Part shown: positions 26,759-35,594 of the stretch, in pieces | How the letters are laid out: every line of letters starts with the position of its first letter | Position numbering within the stretch: the stretch's first letter is position 1 | NCBI RefSeq assembly: GCF_902859645.1 | Contig: NZ_CADIJR010000014.1 | Coordinates: 39,878 to 103,877, forward strand | Reading direction: 5' to 3' | Length of the DNA: 64,000 nt | From: Achromobacter insuavis | Lineage (GTDB): Bacteria; Pseudomonadota; Gammaproteobacteria; Burkholderiales; Burkholderiaceae_B | Position numbers and translations under genes: made by a program | The notes under the pieces: model-generated | The model's input: the letters and a program-made list of their open reading frames with translations, nothing else | Told to the model about the DNA's origin: nothing | The model's database searches: none

Positions 26759-27451
26759 ATGCAGATTCCGCAATGGGTCCAGGACCGCGTCATCGCCCGC
26801 CAGGGCTGCCTGCATCCCTACGACAGCCTGCCCGGCGCCCGCACCGCGGTAGTGGTGATCGACATGCAGCAGTACTTCACGCTGCCTGGCTATCAGGGCG
26901 AATGCGCCGCGGCGCGCGACATCATCGCGCCGGTCAACCGCCTGTGCGACGCGGTGCGCGCGGCCGGCGGCACGGTGGTCTGGGTGCAGACCGCGTCCGA
27001 CAACGCCGACGCCTTCTGGTCGCACCACCATGGCGTAATGCTGACGCCGGAGCGCAGCGCGCGGCGCCTGGAAACCCTGCGCCGCGATGCGCCGGGTTTC
27101 GCCCTGCATCCGGACCTGCGGCCGGCCGACAGCGACCTGTGCGTGACCAAGCGCTTCTACAGCGCCATGGCCACGGGCTCGTCGGAACTGGAGCCGCTGC
27201 TGCGCGGACGCGGCGTGGACACGCTGCTGATCGCCGGCACGGTCACCAACGTCTGCTGCGAATCGACGGCGCGCGACGCGATGATGCGCGACTTCCGCAC
27301 CATCATGGTGGACGACGCGCTGGCCGCGGTGACGCCCGCCGAGCACGAAAACGCCCTGCATGGCTGGCTGCTTTTCTTCGGCGACGTGCTGTCGGTGGAT
27401 GAGGTGTCGACGCGGCTGCGGCCGGCGCAGGCCGCGCGCAAGACGGCCTGA
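26759..27451 (+). CDS. Cysteine hydrolase (isochorismatase family) of the ABC operon
   Basis: A 230-residue hydrolase. The catalytic triad is D35 (VVVIDMQQYF), K131 (LCVTKRFYSAM) and C166 (GTVTNVCCESTARDAM). The long N-terminal extension and the T-N-V-C motif resemble N-carbamoyl or ureido amidohydrolases such as biuret or ureidoacrylate hydrolases, but this is inference. As the fourth gene of the operon it probably acts on the imported compound, releasing ammonia or carbamate. It is only distantly similar to the first hydrolase of the window at 125. Confidence 0.88.
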   Translation: MQIPQWVQDRVIARQGCLHPYDSLPGARTAVVVIDMQQYFTLPGYQGECAAARDIIAPVNRLCDAVRAAGGTVVWVQTASDNADAFWSHHHGVMLTPERSARRLETLRRDAPGFALHPDLRPADSDLCVTKRFYSAMATGSSELEPLLRGRGVDTLLIAGTVTNVCCESTARDAMMRDFRTIMVDDALAAVTPAEHENALHGWLLFFGDVLSVDEVSTRLRPAQAARKTA

Positions 27452-27536
27452 TTTGGCCTGATATCAGGCGGGAGATGCCGCCGCGGACAGGGCGCGGTCC
27501 GCCAGGGATACGGCGCCGGCACCGGCCGGCGCCGGC

Positions 27537-29978
27537 TCAGTCCAGGTCCAGCCAGACCCGCCGCATGGTCGGGTCCTCCGGATCCGGATCGTTGGTGAAC
27601 CCCAGGCTGGTCATCAGCGACAGCATCGGCCGGTTGGTCGACAGCACCAGGCCGTCGATGTATTCCAGCCCCTGCTCGCGCGCCGCGTCGATCAGCGCCG
27701 TCATCAGCTGGCGGCCCAGGCCGCGCCGCTGCCAATCGTCGCCGATCACCAGCGCGTATTCCGCGCCGCGCCCGTCGGGGTTGCGCAGGTAGTGCGCGAA
27801 ACCGACCAGCACTTCGTGCGGATGGCCGCGGTTGGCCGGGTTGGGCACCTGGGTGGCGGCCACCAGCGCCAGCTCGCGGTGGTAGTCCACCTGGGTGTAG
27901 CGCGACACCATGCGCGGCGTCAGCTCGCGCATCATCGACACGAAGCGCATGTAGCGCGAACGCTCCGACAGGCCGCGGATGAAGTCCTGCAGCGGCTGGC
28001 CGTCCTCGGGGCGGATCGGCCGCAGCACCCACGGGATGCCGTCGGCGAAGCGGCGCACCTGCACCAGGCGCGCCGGGTACGGGTGGATCGCCATGTGTGG
28101 ATAACCGGCGGTCTGCGGCGTCTCGCAGCCCGGCGTCTCGGCCAGCATCATGCGCAGGCCGCCGGCGCGCAGATGGGTTTCGCCGGCATAGAGCGGATCG
28201 ATGTCGAGCGTCTCGATGTCCGGCAGCTCCGACACCATCTCCGAGACCAGCACCAGCGCCTGCTGCAGCGCCTCGGCGGCCAGGTGACCGACGCGCGGCG
28301 CCAGCACCCGGCGCCACAGGCGGCTGCGCTCGATCATCTGGCGCGCCAGGAAGCCGTTGAGGGGCGGCAGGTCGATGCCGCGATCGGATTGCGACAACAC
28401 CGCGTCCGGGCCGCCGGCGCCGAAGCGGATGACCGGCCCGAACTGCGGATCGCGCCGCACCCGGATCGCCATGGGGCGGGACTCCGGCTCGGCGGCCGCC
28501 ACGTCCACCGGCATGTCGCGCAGCGGCACGTAGAACAGCGCCAGCAGCGCGCGGATCTCCGCGGTGTTCAGTTCGCGCCGGCAATCGGCCCGCACCCGCG
28601 CCAGGATCTCGCGGGCGGCGCCCAGGTCGGGCACGTGGGTGGCCGGCTCGGGCGGCTGGGTCTGCAGCAGCAGTTGCTGGTTGTAGTGGTGCGTGGCCAG
28701 CACGCCGAAGGCGTCGGCCGCGGATTCGGGCGTGCGGAACGCCGAGGTGCCGGCATCGTCCAGCATGCGCCGCAACGGCCGCATGCCGGCATCGCCCATG
28801 AAGCAGGTGACCACCGGTTTCTTGGCCTTGGGCGCGATCAGCGCCAGCTCGCGCGCCACCGCCGGCATGTCGGCCAGCGCGTCGGGCGCCAGCAGCACCA
28901 GCACGCCGTCCACGCCGGTGTCGTCCAGCACCACGTCGAGAATGGCGCGGATGCGTTCCGGCGTCAGCGGCACGTAGGTGATGACCGGATTGGTGCTAGC
29001 CGCGTCCGGCTCCAGCATCGCCGCCAGCGCGCGCTGCGTGGCCGGCGCCAGGTCGGCCCGCAGCACCGCGGCGTCCGGGCCGATCAGGTCCATGGCCAGT
29101 TGGGGAGGCCCGCTGCCGTTGGAGATCAGCGCCACGCGCCGGCCCTTGGGACGGCGCGTGTAGCCCAGCACCTTGACCGCCGAGAACAGCTGCACGAAGT
29201 AGCGCACCCGCACCGCGCCGGCGCGCCGCAGGGCGGCATCGAAGATGGCGTCCGCGCTGTCGGTGTCGGCGCGGCCGGCCTTGAGCACGATGACCGGCTT
29301 GACGCTGGCCGCGGCCCGCAGCGTGCTCATGAATTCGCGCGCCGGGCCCACGTCTTCCAGGTACAGCACGATGCTGTCGGTGCGCGGGTCGCTGGCCAGG
29401 TAGTCCAGCACCTTGGACAGGCCCACCACCGCCTCGTCGCCCAACGACACGGCGGTGGAAAAGCCGATGTGCACGTCCTCGGCCCAGTCCATGACGGCCG
29501 CCATGATGGAGCGCGACTGCGCCAGCAGCGCCACGCGGCCGGCGCGCGCCAGCACCGGGTGCTGGCTCAGGTTCAGGCCGGCATGCGGCCGCTGGGCGCC
29601 GAACGAGCGCGGCCCCAGCAGTTCGCAGCGGTTTTCCTCGGCCCAGGCGCGGCACAGCGCCAGCGTGCCGCGCGGATACGGATCGGGCAGCTCGTGCGGC
29701 AGCAGGATGACCGCGCGCGGCGCCAGCGGCGCCAGCCGGCGCAGGGTCTCGGGCAGCACGGCGGGCGAGACGCAAACCAGGGCCAGATCGGGCCGCTCGC
29801 CGGCGGCCAGGCCCTGGAGCGCGGCCGGCAGGTCGGGCGCGGCGCCGGTTTCGCAGGCTACCACCGTGGTTTTCGCCTTGAGCGCGGGCGACAGGGAGCC
29901 CGCCGCCGGCAGCGGCCGATCGGCGACGATCACCAGCGAACCGGGTTCGAACATCGGGGCAAGAGCGTGTCGCAGCAT
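27537..29978 (-). CDS. Pat-like protein: degenerate NDP-forming acyl-CoA synthetase fused to a GNAT acetyltransferase
   Basis: An 813-residue multidomain protein. The order is CoA-binding domain (about 1-110), succinyl-CoA synthetase-like domains (about 130-430), an ATP-grasp-like region (about 450-620) and a C-terminal GNAT domain (about 650-810, with the acetyl-CoA loop DDWQRRGLGRQLM). This matches the Pat/YfiQ lysine acetyltransferases that regulate acetyl-CoA synthetase. The SHTGAL phospho-histidine segment of active synthetases is absent after VIVLKAGRADTDSADAIFDAAL, as in other Pat proteins. I chose the ATG at 29978; a GTG at 29993 or a TTG at 30026 are alternatives. It is divergent from gltX. 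Confidence 0.85.
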   Translation of the reverse strand: MLRHALAPMFEPGSLVIVADRPLPAAGSLSPALKAKTTVVACETGAAPDLPAALQGLAAGERPDLALVCVSPAVLPETLRRLAPLAPRAVILLPHELPDPYPRGTLALCRAWAEENRCELLGPRSFGAQRPHAGLNLSQHPVLARAGRVALLAQSRSIMAAVMDWAEDVHIGFSTAVSLGDEAVVGLSKVLDYLASDPRTDSIVLYLEDVGPAREFMSTLRAAASVKPVIVLKAGRADTDSADAIFDAALRRAGAVRVRYFVQLFSAVKVLGYTRRPKGRRVALISNGSGPPQLAMDLIGPDAAVLRADLAPATQRALAAMLEPDAASTNPVITYVPLTPERIRAILDVVLDDTGVDGVLVLLAPDALADMPAVARELALIAPKAKKPVVTCFMGDAGMRPLRRMLDDAGTSAFRTPESAADAFGVLATHHYNQQLLLQTQPPEPATHVPDLGAAREILARVRADCRRELNTAEIRALLALFYVPLRDMPVDVAAAEPESRPMAIRVRRDPQFGPVIRFGAGGPDAVLSQSDRGIDLPPLNGFLARQMIERSRLWRRVLAPRVGHLAAEALQQALVLVSEMVSELPDIETLDIDPLYAGETHLRAGGLRMMLAETPGCETPQTAGYPHMAIHPYPARLVQVRRFADGIPWVLRPIRPEDGQPLQDFIRGLSERSRYMRFVSMMRELTPRMVSRYTQVDYHRELALVAATQVPNPANRGHPHEVLVGFAHYLRNPDGRGAEYALVIGDDWQRRGLGRQLMTALIDAAREQGLEYIDGLVLSTNRPMLSLMTSLGFTNDPDPEDPTMRRVWLDLD

Positions 29979-30098
29979 GGCGGGAACAGGCACTAATCTA
30001 AAATAGCGTTCATCGTAACAAGACAACCCCCACGTCCGCTTGATCCAGGCCGGGTCCGCCGCCGCTTCGTGGCGCCGCTGCCGCTATCATTGGTTCCT

Positions 30099-31505
30099 AT
30101 GACTTCCAACGCCTCCTCCCCCATCCGTACCCGCTTCGCGCCTTCGCCCACGGGCTTCCTGCACCTGGGCGGCGCCCGCACCGCGCTGTTCTCCTGGGCC
30201 TTCGCGCGCCACCACAAGGGCACATTCGTGCTGCGCATCGAAGACACGGACGTCGAACGCTCCACGCCGGAAGCGGTGCAGGCCATCCTGGACAGCATGG
30301 ACTGGCTCGGCATGCAGCCGGACGAAGGCCCGTTCTACCAGATGCAGCGCATGGACCGCTACCGCGAAGTGGTGGCGCAGATGCTGACCGCCGGCACCGC
30401 CTACCACTGCTACAGCTCGCCCGAGGAAGTCGAGGCCATGCGCGAGGCGGCCCGCGCCCGCGGCGACAAGCCGCGCTACGACGGCACCTGGCGCCCTGAG
30501 GCCGGCAAGACCCTGCCGCCGGTGCCCGAAGGCCGCAAGCCCGTGGTGCGCTTCAAGAATCCCCAGGACGGCGCCACCGCCTGGAACGACATGGTCAAGG
30601 GCCCCATCAGTTTCGACAACACCGAGCTGGACGACCTGATCATCGCGCGCCCGGACGGCACCCCCACCTACAACTTCTGCGTGGTGGTGGACGACTGGGA
30701 CATGGGCATCACCCACGTGCTGCGCGGCGACGACCACGTCAACAACACCCCGCGCCAGATCAACATCCTGCGCGCGCTGGGCGCCACCCTGCCCGAATAC
30801 GGCCACGTGCCCATGATCCTCGGCCCGGACGGCGAAAAGCTGTCCAAGCGCCACGGCGCGGTCAACGTCATGGAATACGACAACGAGGGCTACCTGCCCG
30901 AGGCCATGATCAACTACCTGGCGCGCCTGGGCTGGAGCCACGGCGACGACGAACTCTTCAGCCGCGACCAGCTGGTGGAATGGTTCGACACCCGCCACCT
31001 GTCCAAGTCGGCCTCGCAGTGGGACCCGAAGAAGCTGAACTGGGTCAACGCCCACTACATCAAGCAGATGGACAACGCCGAACTGGCCGAACGCGTGGCG
31101 CCGCGCGTCGCCCATCGCGGCGGCTATCCGGAAAAGATCGACCTGCCGGGCGTGATGGGCCTGCTCAAGGACCGCGCCGAGACCCTGGAACAGCTGGCCG
31201 ACGGCGCCATGCTGTTCTGCGGTGAATTCAAGCCGGCCGCGCCGGAGCTGGTCGAACATCACCTGACCGCCGCCGCGCGCGAGGCGCTGGCCGACTTCGC
31301 CCAGCGCGCCCAGGGCGCCGACTGGACCCGCGAGGCCATCTCGGCGCTGATCAAGGCGGTGCTGGCCGACCGCGGCCTGAAGATGCCGCAACTGGCGATC
31401 CCGCTGCGCGTGGCCGTCACCGGCCAGACCCAGACGCCCGCCGTCGACGCGGTGCTGGCCCTGCTGGGCAAGGACGTCGTGATCAAGCGCCTGGCCGCCA
31501 TCTGA
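30099..31505 (+). CDS. gltX: Glutamyl-tRNA synthetase
   Basis: A 468-residue class I synthetase that charges tRNA-Glu. The HIGH-type motif is [20 protein letters not shown] (HLGG at 22-25) and the KMSKS-type motif is KLSKR at 247-251. The [33 protein letters not shown] block is diagnostic. The first ATG of the homologous region, at 30099, was chosen; the preceding open codons overlap the promoter of the divergent Pat-like gene. A strong terminator follows. Confidence 0.98.
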   Translation: MTSNASSPIRTRFAPSPTGFLHLGGARTALFSWAFARHHKGTFVLRIEDTDVERSTPEAVQAILDSMDWLGMQPDEGPFYQMQRMDRYREVVAQMLTAGTAYHCYSSPEEVEAMREAARARGDKPRYDGTWRPEAGKTLPPVPEGRKPVVRFKNPQDGATAWNDMVKGPISFDNTELDDLIIARPDGTPTYNFCVVVDDWDMGITHVLRGDDHVNNTPRQINILRALGATLPEYGHVPMILGPDGEKLSKRHGAVNVMEYDNEGYLPEAMINYLARLGWSHGDDELFSRDQLVEWFDTRHLSKSASQWDPKKLNWVNAHYIKQMDNAELAERVAPRVAHRGGYPEKIDLPGVMGLLKDRAETLEQLADGAMLFCGEFKPAAPELVEHHLTAAAREALADFAQRAQGADWTREAISALIKAVLADRGLKMPQLAIPLRVAVTGQTQTPAVDAVLALLGKDVVIKRLAAI

Positions 31506-31523
31506 TCGGACTTCCCGTCCACG

Positions 31524-31560
31524 AAAAAGCCCCGTCCGGCCTGGCCGTTCGGGGCTTTTC
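31524..31560 (+). terminator. Terminator after gltX
   Basis: AAAAGCCCCG pairs with CGGGGCTTTT around a 14-nt loop. The flanking A- and T-runs could also serve the convergent MFS gene. Confidence 0.88.
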
Positions 31561-31599
31561 TTTGGCCTCGCGGGCCGGCGCCGCGCGGCTGCCGTCGCC

Positions 31600-32793
31600 C
31601 TAGGCGGCCTTGGGCCGCGTCTTCAATGCCCGCGAGAAGAACGCGCCCAGCAACGGCAGCAGCACGGCCGAACCGCCGAACAGCACCGCCGCGCCGGCCT
31701 CGTCCACCACCGAGCCGGCCAGCGCCACGCCCGCCGCCTGCCCCATGAACAGGCAGGACGCGAACCAGGCCACCGCCGTGCCGCGCGCCGACGGCACCAT
31801 CTGGGTGGCATTGGTCTGCAGCGTCGCGTGCAGCAGGTAGTAGCCAAAGCCCGCCAGCACGCTGGCCAGCAGGCTCCACAGCCATACCGGCCCCAACAGG
31901 TACGACAGGAAGGCCACCCCCAGCACCAGCCCGCCCGCCACCGCCAGGCCGCGTTCGCCCAGCCGCTTGAGGATGCGGCCCGCCACCACCGTGTACAGCA
32001 GCCCGCCCACCGCGTAGACCGCCACCAGCGCGCCGGCCGCGGTCAGCGAAATATCGAAGCGTTCATGCAGGTAGGACGGCGCGAACGCCAGGGCGCCGAA
32101 CACCAGCAGGCCCTCGATGAACACCGTGGCCAGCACCACCCGCGCCCAGGGCGTGCCCAGCACCAGCCGCGCCTGCGCCACGAAACCCTGGCGCGGCGCG
32201 TTCGGATCGACCACGCCCAGCCCCAGCGCGCGCTGGCGCCGCACTTCCCGATGCAGCAGCGCGCCCACCACCAGGTAGCCGCCCACCAGCGCCGCGAAGG
32301 CCCAGCGCCAGCCCAGCGTGTCGGCGAACAGGCCGCCGGCCAGCTGGCCGGCCGCCATGCCCAGGATGGTGCCGGTCAGGAACCGCGCCAGCGTCGCCTG
32401 GCGGCGCTCGTAGGGCACGGTGTCGCCGATCCAGGCCATCGACAGCGGCACGATGCCGGCGCCAGCGGCCCCCGAGAGCGCGCGGCACAACACCAGCGCG
32501 TCCAGCGTCTCGGCCGCGAAGGCGCCGGCGCTGCCCAGCGCGCAGGCGAAGGTCGCCACGCTGACGACGCGGTACTTGCCGTAGCGGTCGCCGACCGGGC
32601 CGAAGAACATCTGCAGCACGCCGTAGGCCACCGCGAACGCGGTCACCGCGCGCGCGGCCTGGCCGGTGGAGGCGCCAAACTCGGCGGCCAGCTGCGGCAG
32701 CATGGGATCACAGATACGGAAGGCGCTGGCGCTGACGAAAGCGGCCAGGGCAAGCAGCGCAATGGCGCGCGCTTCGGAAGAGAGGGCGGGCAT
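31600..32793 (-). CDS. MFS transporter (drug/metabolite exporter type)
   Basis: A 397-residue inner-membrane protein with about twelve hydrophobic segments. The motif A region is FFGPVGDRYGKYRVV and motif C-like glycines lie in GAAGAGIVPLSMAWIGD. It resembles the DHA1/YnfM group of proton antiporters. I chose the ATG at 32793 (MPALSSEARAIALLALAAF) because it directly precedes the first transmembrane helix. It is convergent with gltX. No regulator is adjacent, so the substrate is open. Confidence 0.88.
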   Translation of the reverse strand: MPALSSEARAIALLALAAFVSASAFRICDPMLPQLAAEFGASTGQAARAVTAFAVAYGVLQMFFGPVGDRYGKYRVVSVATFACALGSAGAFAAETLDALVLCRALSGAAGAGIVPLSMAWIGDTVPYERRQATLARFLTGTILGMAAGQLAGGLFADTLGWRWAFAALVGGYLVVGALLHREVRRQRALGLGVVDPNAPRQGFVAQARLVLGTPWARVVLATVFIEGLLVFGALAFAPSYLHERFDISLTAAGALVAVYAVGGLLYTVVAGRILKRLGERGLAVAGGLVLGVAFLSYLLGPVWLWSLLASVLAGFGYYLLHATLQTNATQMVPSARGTAVAWFASCLFMGQAAGVALAGSVVDEAGAAVLFGGSAVLLPLLGAFFSRALKTRPKAA

Positions 32794-32920
32794 GGAGGGC
32801 CGGCGGCGGATGGAGGACGAAGTCCGCACCTTACCGCAGCCCCGGGCGCTTGGCGACGCCGGCGGCGCGATTGCGTCCGCCCGGCGTTACGTCCGGCCAG
32901 CGGCCGGACGGCCCCGGGGA

Positions 32921-33427
32921 TCAATACGGCAGGCGGTAGCCCTGCGGCATGCGGCGGGCGGTCACGACCTGGCCACCGCTCCTGAGCTCGCGCAGCGTCA
33001 GCTTGGCCTGTTCGACCTTCTCGACGCGGTAGCGGTTGATGTAGATCGGATCGCCGGCATCGACGAGCTCGCCGTTCGATTGCGTGGTCTGCATCGTGTA
33101 GACGCCGTCCACCACGCTCCAGCAACCCGTCTCGCGCAGCGCCGGCCGGGTCTTGCGGCCGATCTTCAGCTGCGTCTCATAGGCCATGCGGCCGTCGGGA
33201 TACAGCACCGTGAGCGCCTGCAGGTCGCCGCTGACGCCCTTTGGCTTGGAATTCGAATACCAGGTGCCGACCATGGGTTCACCGCTCTTGGCGGGCACGC
33301 ACGCGATCGGCTTGGGCGGCCCTTCCGGCTGGGCCTCGGTAATGGCGGCGGGCTTGCGGGTGACGCAACCGGCCAGGATCAGAAGGGCGCAAGCCACGCC
33401 CGCCGAACGCAAATACACACTGCTCAT
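32921..33427 (-). CDS. Predicted outer-membrane or periplasmic lipoprotein, unknown function
   Basis: A 168-residue protein with a clear lipoprotein signal: basic start, hydrophobic core and lipobox LILAGC (lipidated Cys near residue 21). The residue after the Cys is Val, so outer-membrane sorting is likely. The mature part includes MVGTWYSNSKPKGVSGDLQAL and PDGRMAYETQLK, reminiscent of lipocalin-like or DUF-type wall-associated domains, but I do not recognise the family. It stands alone between the MFS gene and the LysR gene. Confidence 0.8.
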   Translation of the reverse strand: MSSVYLRSAGVACALLILAGCVTRKPAAITEAQPEGPPKPIACVPAKSGEPMVGTWYSNSKPKGVSGDLQALTVLYPDGRMAYETQLKIGRKTRPALRETGCWSVVDGVYTMQTTQSNGELVDAGDPIYINRYRVEKVEQAKLTLRELRSGGQVVTARRMPQGYRLPY

Positions 33428-33616
33428 GACTTCCTCAACACGTCTGTCGACGCGCCGCGCCGTTCAGATCGGCACGCCCCTCGCGCAGCAAACATCACGC
33501 ACTCTAAAGACGCGCCACGGAAGAATCAACGACGATCCGCGCCGTGTGCAATTGCGCAACAGTCCCCGCCGCAAAGCCCGTGTTTTAAGGCCTCAACGCG
33601 CAAAAATGCGTTGGTT

Positions 33617-34516
33617 TCAAGCGACACTGCGGCCGCCGCGGGCGGCCTTGGCGCGCAGCATTTCCTCCATCCGCGCGGCGGCCGGCGACAAGCTGCGGCC
33701 GGCCAGCCGCGTGATGCCGAGCTCGCGCTCGATGCGCGGCCGGGCCAGCGGCACGAAAACCAGACCGGGAGAATCCGGCGGCACGCCCAGCCGCGCCAGC
33801 ACCGTCACGCCCACGCCGCGCTCCAGCATCGCCAGCAGCGACATCATGTTGGACACGAACACCTGGCGCTCCATCATGAACGCGGCCTGCGGATAGTCCG
33901 CCAGTTGCCGGTGCGCCACCGTGCCCACCAGCGGCAGCCCGGCGATCTCGCGCCACGTCACGGACTTGCGGCCGGCCAGCGGATGCCCCCGGTGGCAGAC
34001 CAGGCCGAAGGCATCGCGCAGCAGCGGCTCGAACGCCAGCCGGCGGTCGCGCAGCACCGGGCTGCACACGCCCAGCTCGACCTCGCCCGCCAGCACCATG
34101 CGCTCCACGCCCTCCGAGTTGTCGTCGAACAGGCGCAGCGCCACCGCCGGAAACCGCTCGCGGTAGGCCGCCACCAGCTCGGGCAGCCAATGCGTCGCGA
34201 CCGTCGCCACCGAGGCCATCGTCAGGGTGCCGGCCTCGTTGCTGGCCAGCCCCGCCAGCGTGCCCGCCACGCGGTCATGGTGCTCGACCAGTTCGCGCGC
34301 CAGCGGCAGGCAGTCCTGGCCGAAGCGCGTCAGCGCGTTGCCGTTGCCGCGCTCGAACAGCGGCTGGCCCAGGCGCTGCTCCATTTCACGGATCGACAGC
34401 GACAGCGCCGGCTGCGAACGGAACGCGCGCGCGGCGGCGGCGCGGAAGCTGCGCAATTCGGCCACCAGCAGGAAGTGCCGGTAGTGCGCAATGGAGAGTT
34501 CGGGCAAGGCGGGCAT
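33617..34516 (-). CDS. LysR-family transcriptional regulator
   Basis: A 299-residue regulator. The N-terminal winged helix-turn-helix (residues about 6-65) contains AELRSFRAAAARAFRSQPALSLSIREMEQRLGQPLFERGN. The remaining 200 residues form the periplasmic-binding-like effector domain. It is divergent from an alpha/beta-hydrolase gene. The 74-bp gap carries a 7-8-7 inverted repeat at 34527-34548, a good candidate for its own binding site. It probably controls the hydrolase and the following Bug-type gene. Confidence 0.93.
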   Translation of the reverse strand: MPALPELSIAHYRHFLLVAELRSFRAAAARAFRSQPALSLSIREMEQRLGQPLFERGNGNALTRFGQDCLPLARELVEHHDRVAGTLAGLASNEAGTLTMASVATVATHWLPELVAAYRERFPAVALRLFDDNSEGVERMVLAGEVELGVCSPVLRDRRLAFEPLLRDAFGLVCHRGHPLAGRKSVTWREIAGLPLVGTVAHRQLADYPQAAFMMERQVFVSNMMSLLAMLERGVGVTVLARLGVPPDSPGLVFVPLARPRIERELGITRLAGRSLSPAAARMEEMLRAKAARGGRSVA

Positions 34517-34526
34517 CGTGGCACCT

Positions 34527-34548
34527 GATTTGAGGAACTTATCAAATC
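34527..34548. promoter_or_regulatory. Candidate LysR operator
   Basis: GATTTGA-N8-TCAAATC is a perfect 7-bp inverted repeat that includes a T-N11-A core. A second small dyad, GAAAA-N5-TTTTC, follows at 34553-34567. Both sit between divergent promoters. Confidence 0.7.
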
Positions 34549-34590
34549 ATAGGAAAAATAAAGTTTTCTCATCATAGGGCGGCACTTAAC

Positions 34591-35442
34591 ATGGCCGCAA
34601 TGACTACCGCGACCCTTTCCCCCGCCGCCGCCCGCGCCGTCGACCCGCTCGACTTCAGCCTGGCCGACCGGCTGCCCGTCCGCCCCGCCGGCCAGGGCCG
34701 GCTGCTGACCGCCGCCGCGCCCAACGGCAGGCCCGGCCTGCTGCTCGTGCCCGGGGCCTATCACGGCGCCTGGTGCTACGCCCATTACCTGGACCATTTC
34801 GCCCGCGCCGGCCTGGCCTGCGCCGCCATCGACGTGCGCGGCCACGGCCCCTTGCCGCAGGCGCCCGGCTTCATCGACGCCGACATCGCCGACCTGGCCG
34901 CCGACGTCGTCAGCGCGCTCGACCTGCTGGATGCGCCCACCGTCGTGGTGGGTCACAGCATGGGCGCCCTGCCCGCGCTGCTGGCCGCCAGCCAGCGCGC
35001 CGTCGCCGGCGTGGTGCTGATGGCGCCCTCGCCGCCCGCCAACCTGCCCGGCGCGCTGGGCCTGCCGCCCGTGCCGGCGGATACCGTGCGCGCCGTGCCC
35101 GCCGCCAGCGAGATCCGCGCCCGCTTCCTGGCCACCTCGCCGACGCGCGACGTCAGCGCCGTCATGCAACGCCTCAACCCCGAAAGCCCGCGCGTGCTCA
35201 ACGACCGCTACCTGCTGCGCGTGCCCGTCGACCCCGCCGCCGTCACCGCCCCCGGCCTGTGCCTGGAGGCCGGCCTGGACACCCACGACCGCCACCCGCC
35301 CGGCCAGGACCGCGCCATCGCGCAGTTGTTCGGCTTTTCCCACGCCGTCCTCGCCGGACAGCCGCACTGCATGATGTACGGCGACGCATGGCAGGTCAGC
35401 GCGGACGCGATCCTCGACTGGTATCGCCAGCAGTTCGACTGA
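34591..35442 (+). CDS. Alpha/beta-fold hydrolase
   Basis: A 283-residue hydrolase. The nucleophile elbow is VVGHSMGALPALLAAS, and the HG-type oxyanion region is LLLVPGAYHGAWCYAHYLDHF. The catalytic His is probably in GQPHCMMYGDAW near the C-terminus. No signal peptide is seen. The ATG at 34591 is used; a second ATG lies three codons later. It is co-oriented with a Bug-type binding protein and divergent from a LysR regulator, a combination common in Alcaligenaceae for ester or carboxylate use. Confidence 0.87.
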   Translation: MAAMTTATLSPAAARAVDPLDFSLADRLPVRPAGQGRLLTAAAPNGRPGLLLVPGAYHGAWCYAHYLDHFARAGLACAAIDVRGHGPLPQAPGFIDADIADLAADVVSALDLLDAPTVVVGHSMGALPALLAASQRAVAGVVLMAPSPPANLPGALGLPPVPADTVRAVPAASEIRARFLATSPTRDVSAVMQRLNPESPRVLNDRYLLRVPVDPAAVTAPGLCLEAGLDTHDRHPPGQDRAIAQLFGFSHAVLAGQPHCMMYGDAWQVSADAILDWYRQQFD

Positions 35443-35594
35443 GCCGCGACGCCCGCCCACGCCAGACACACACCCAGCCACCGACATCCGCCCACGAACC
35501 CCAGACAGATCCACCCGGCGCGCGTTCAGCGCGCCATGAAACACACCGCAAGCCATAGAACATGACGGCGCCACCGCCGCCCCAGGAGACAAGC

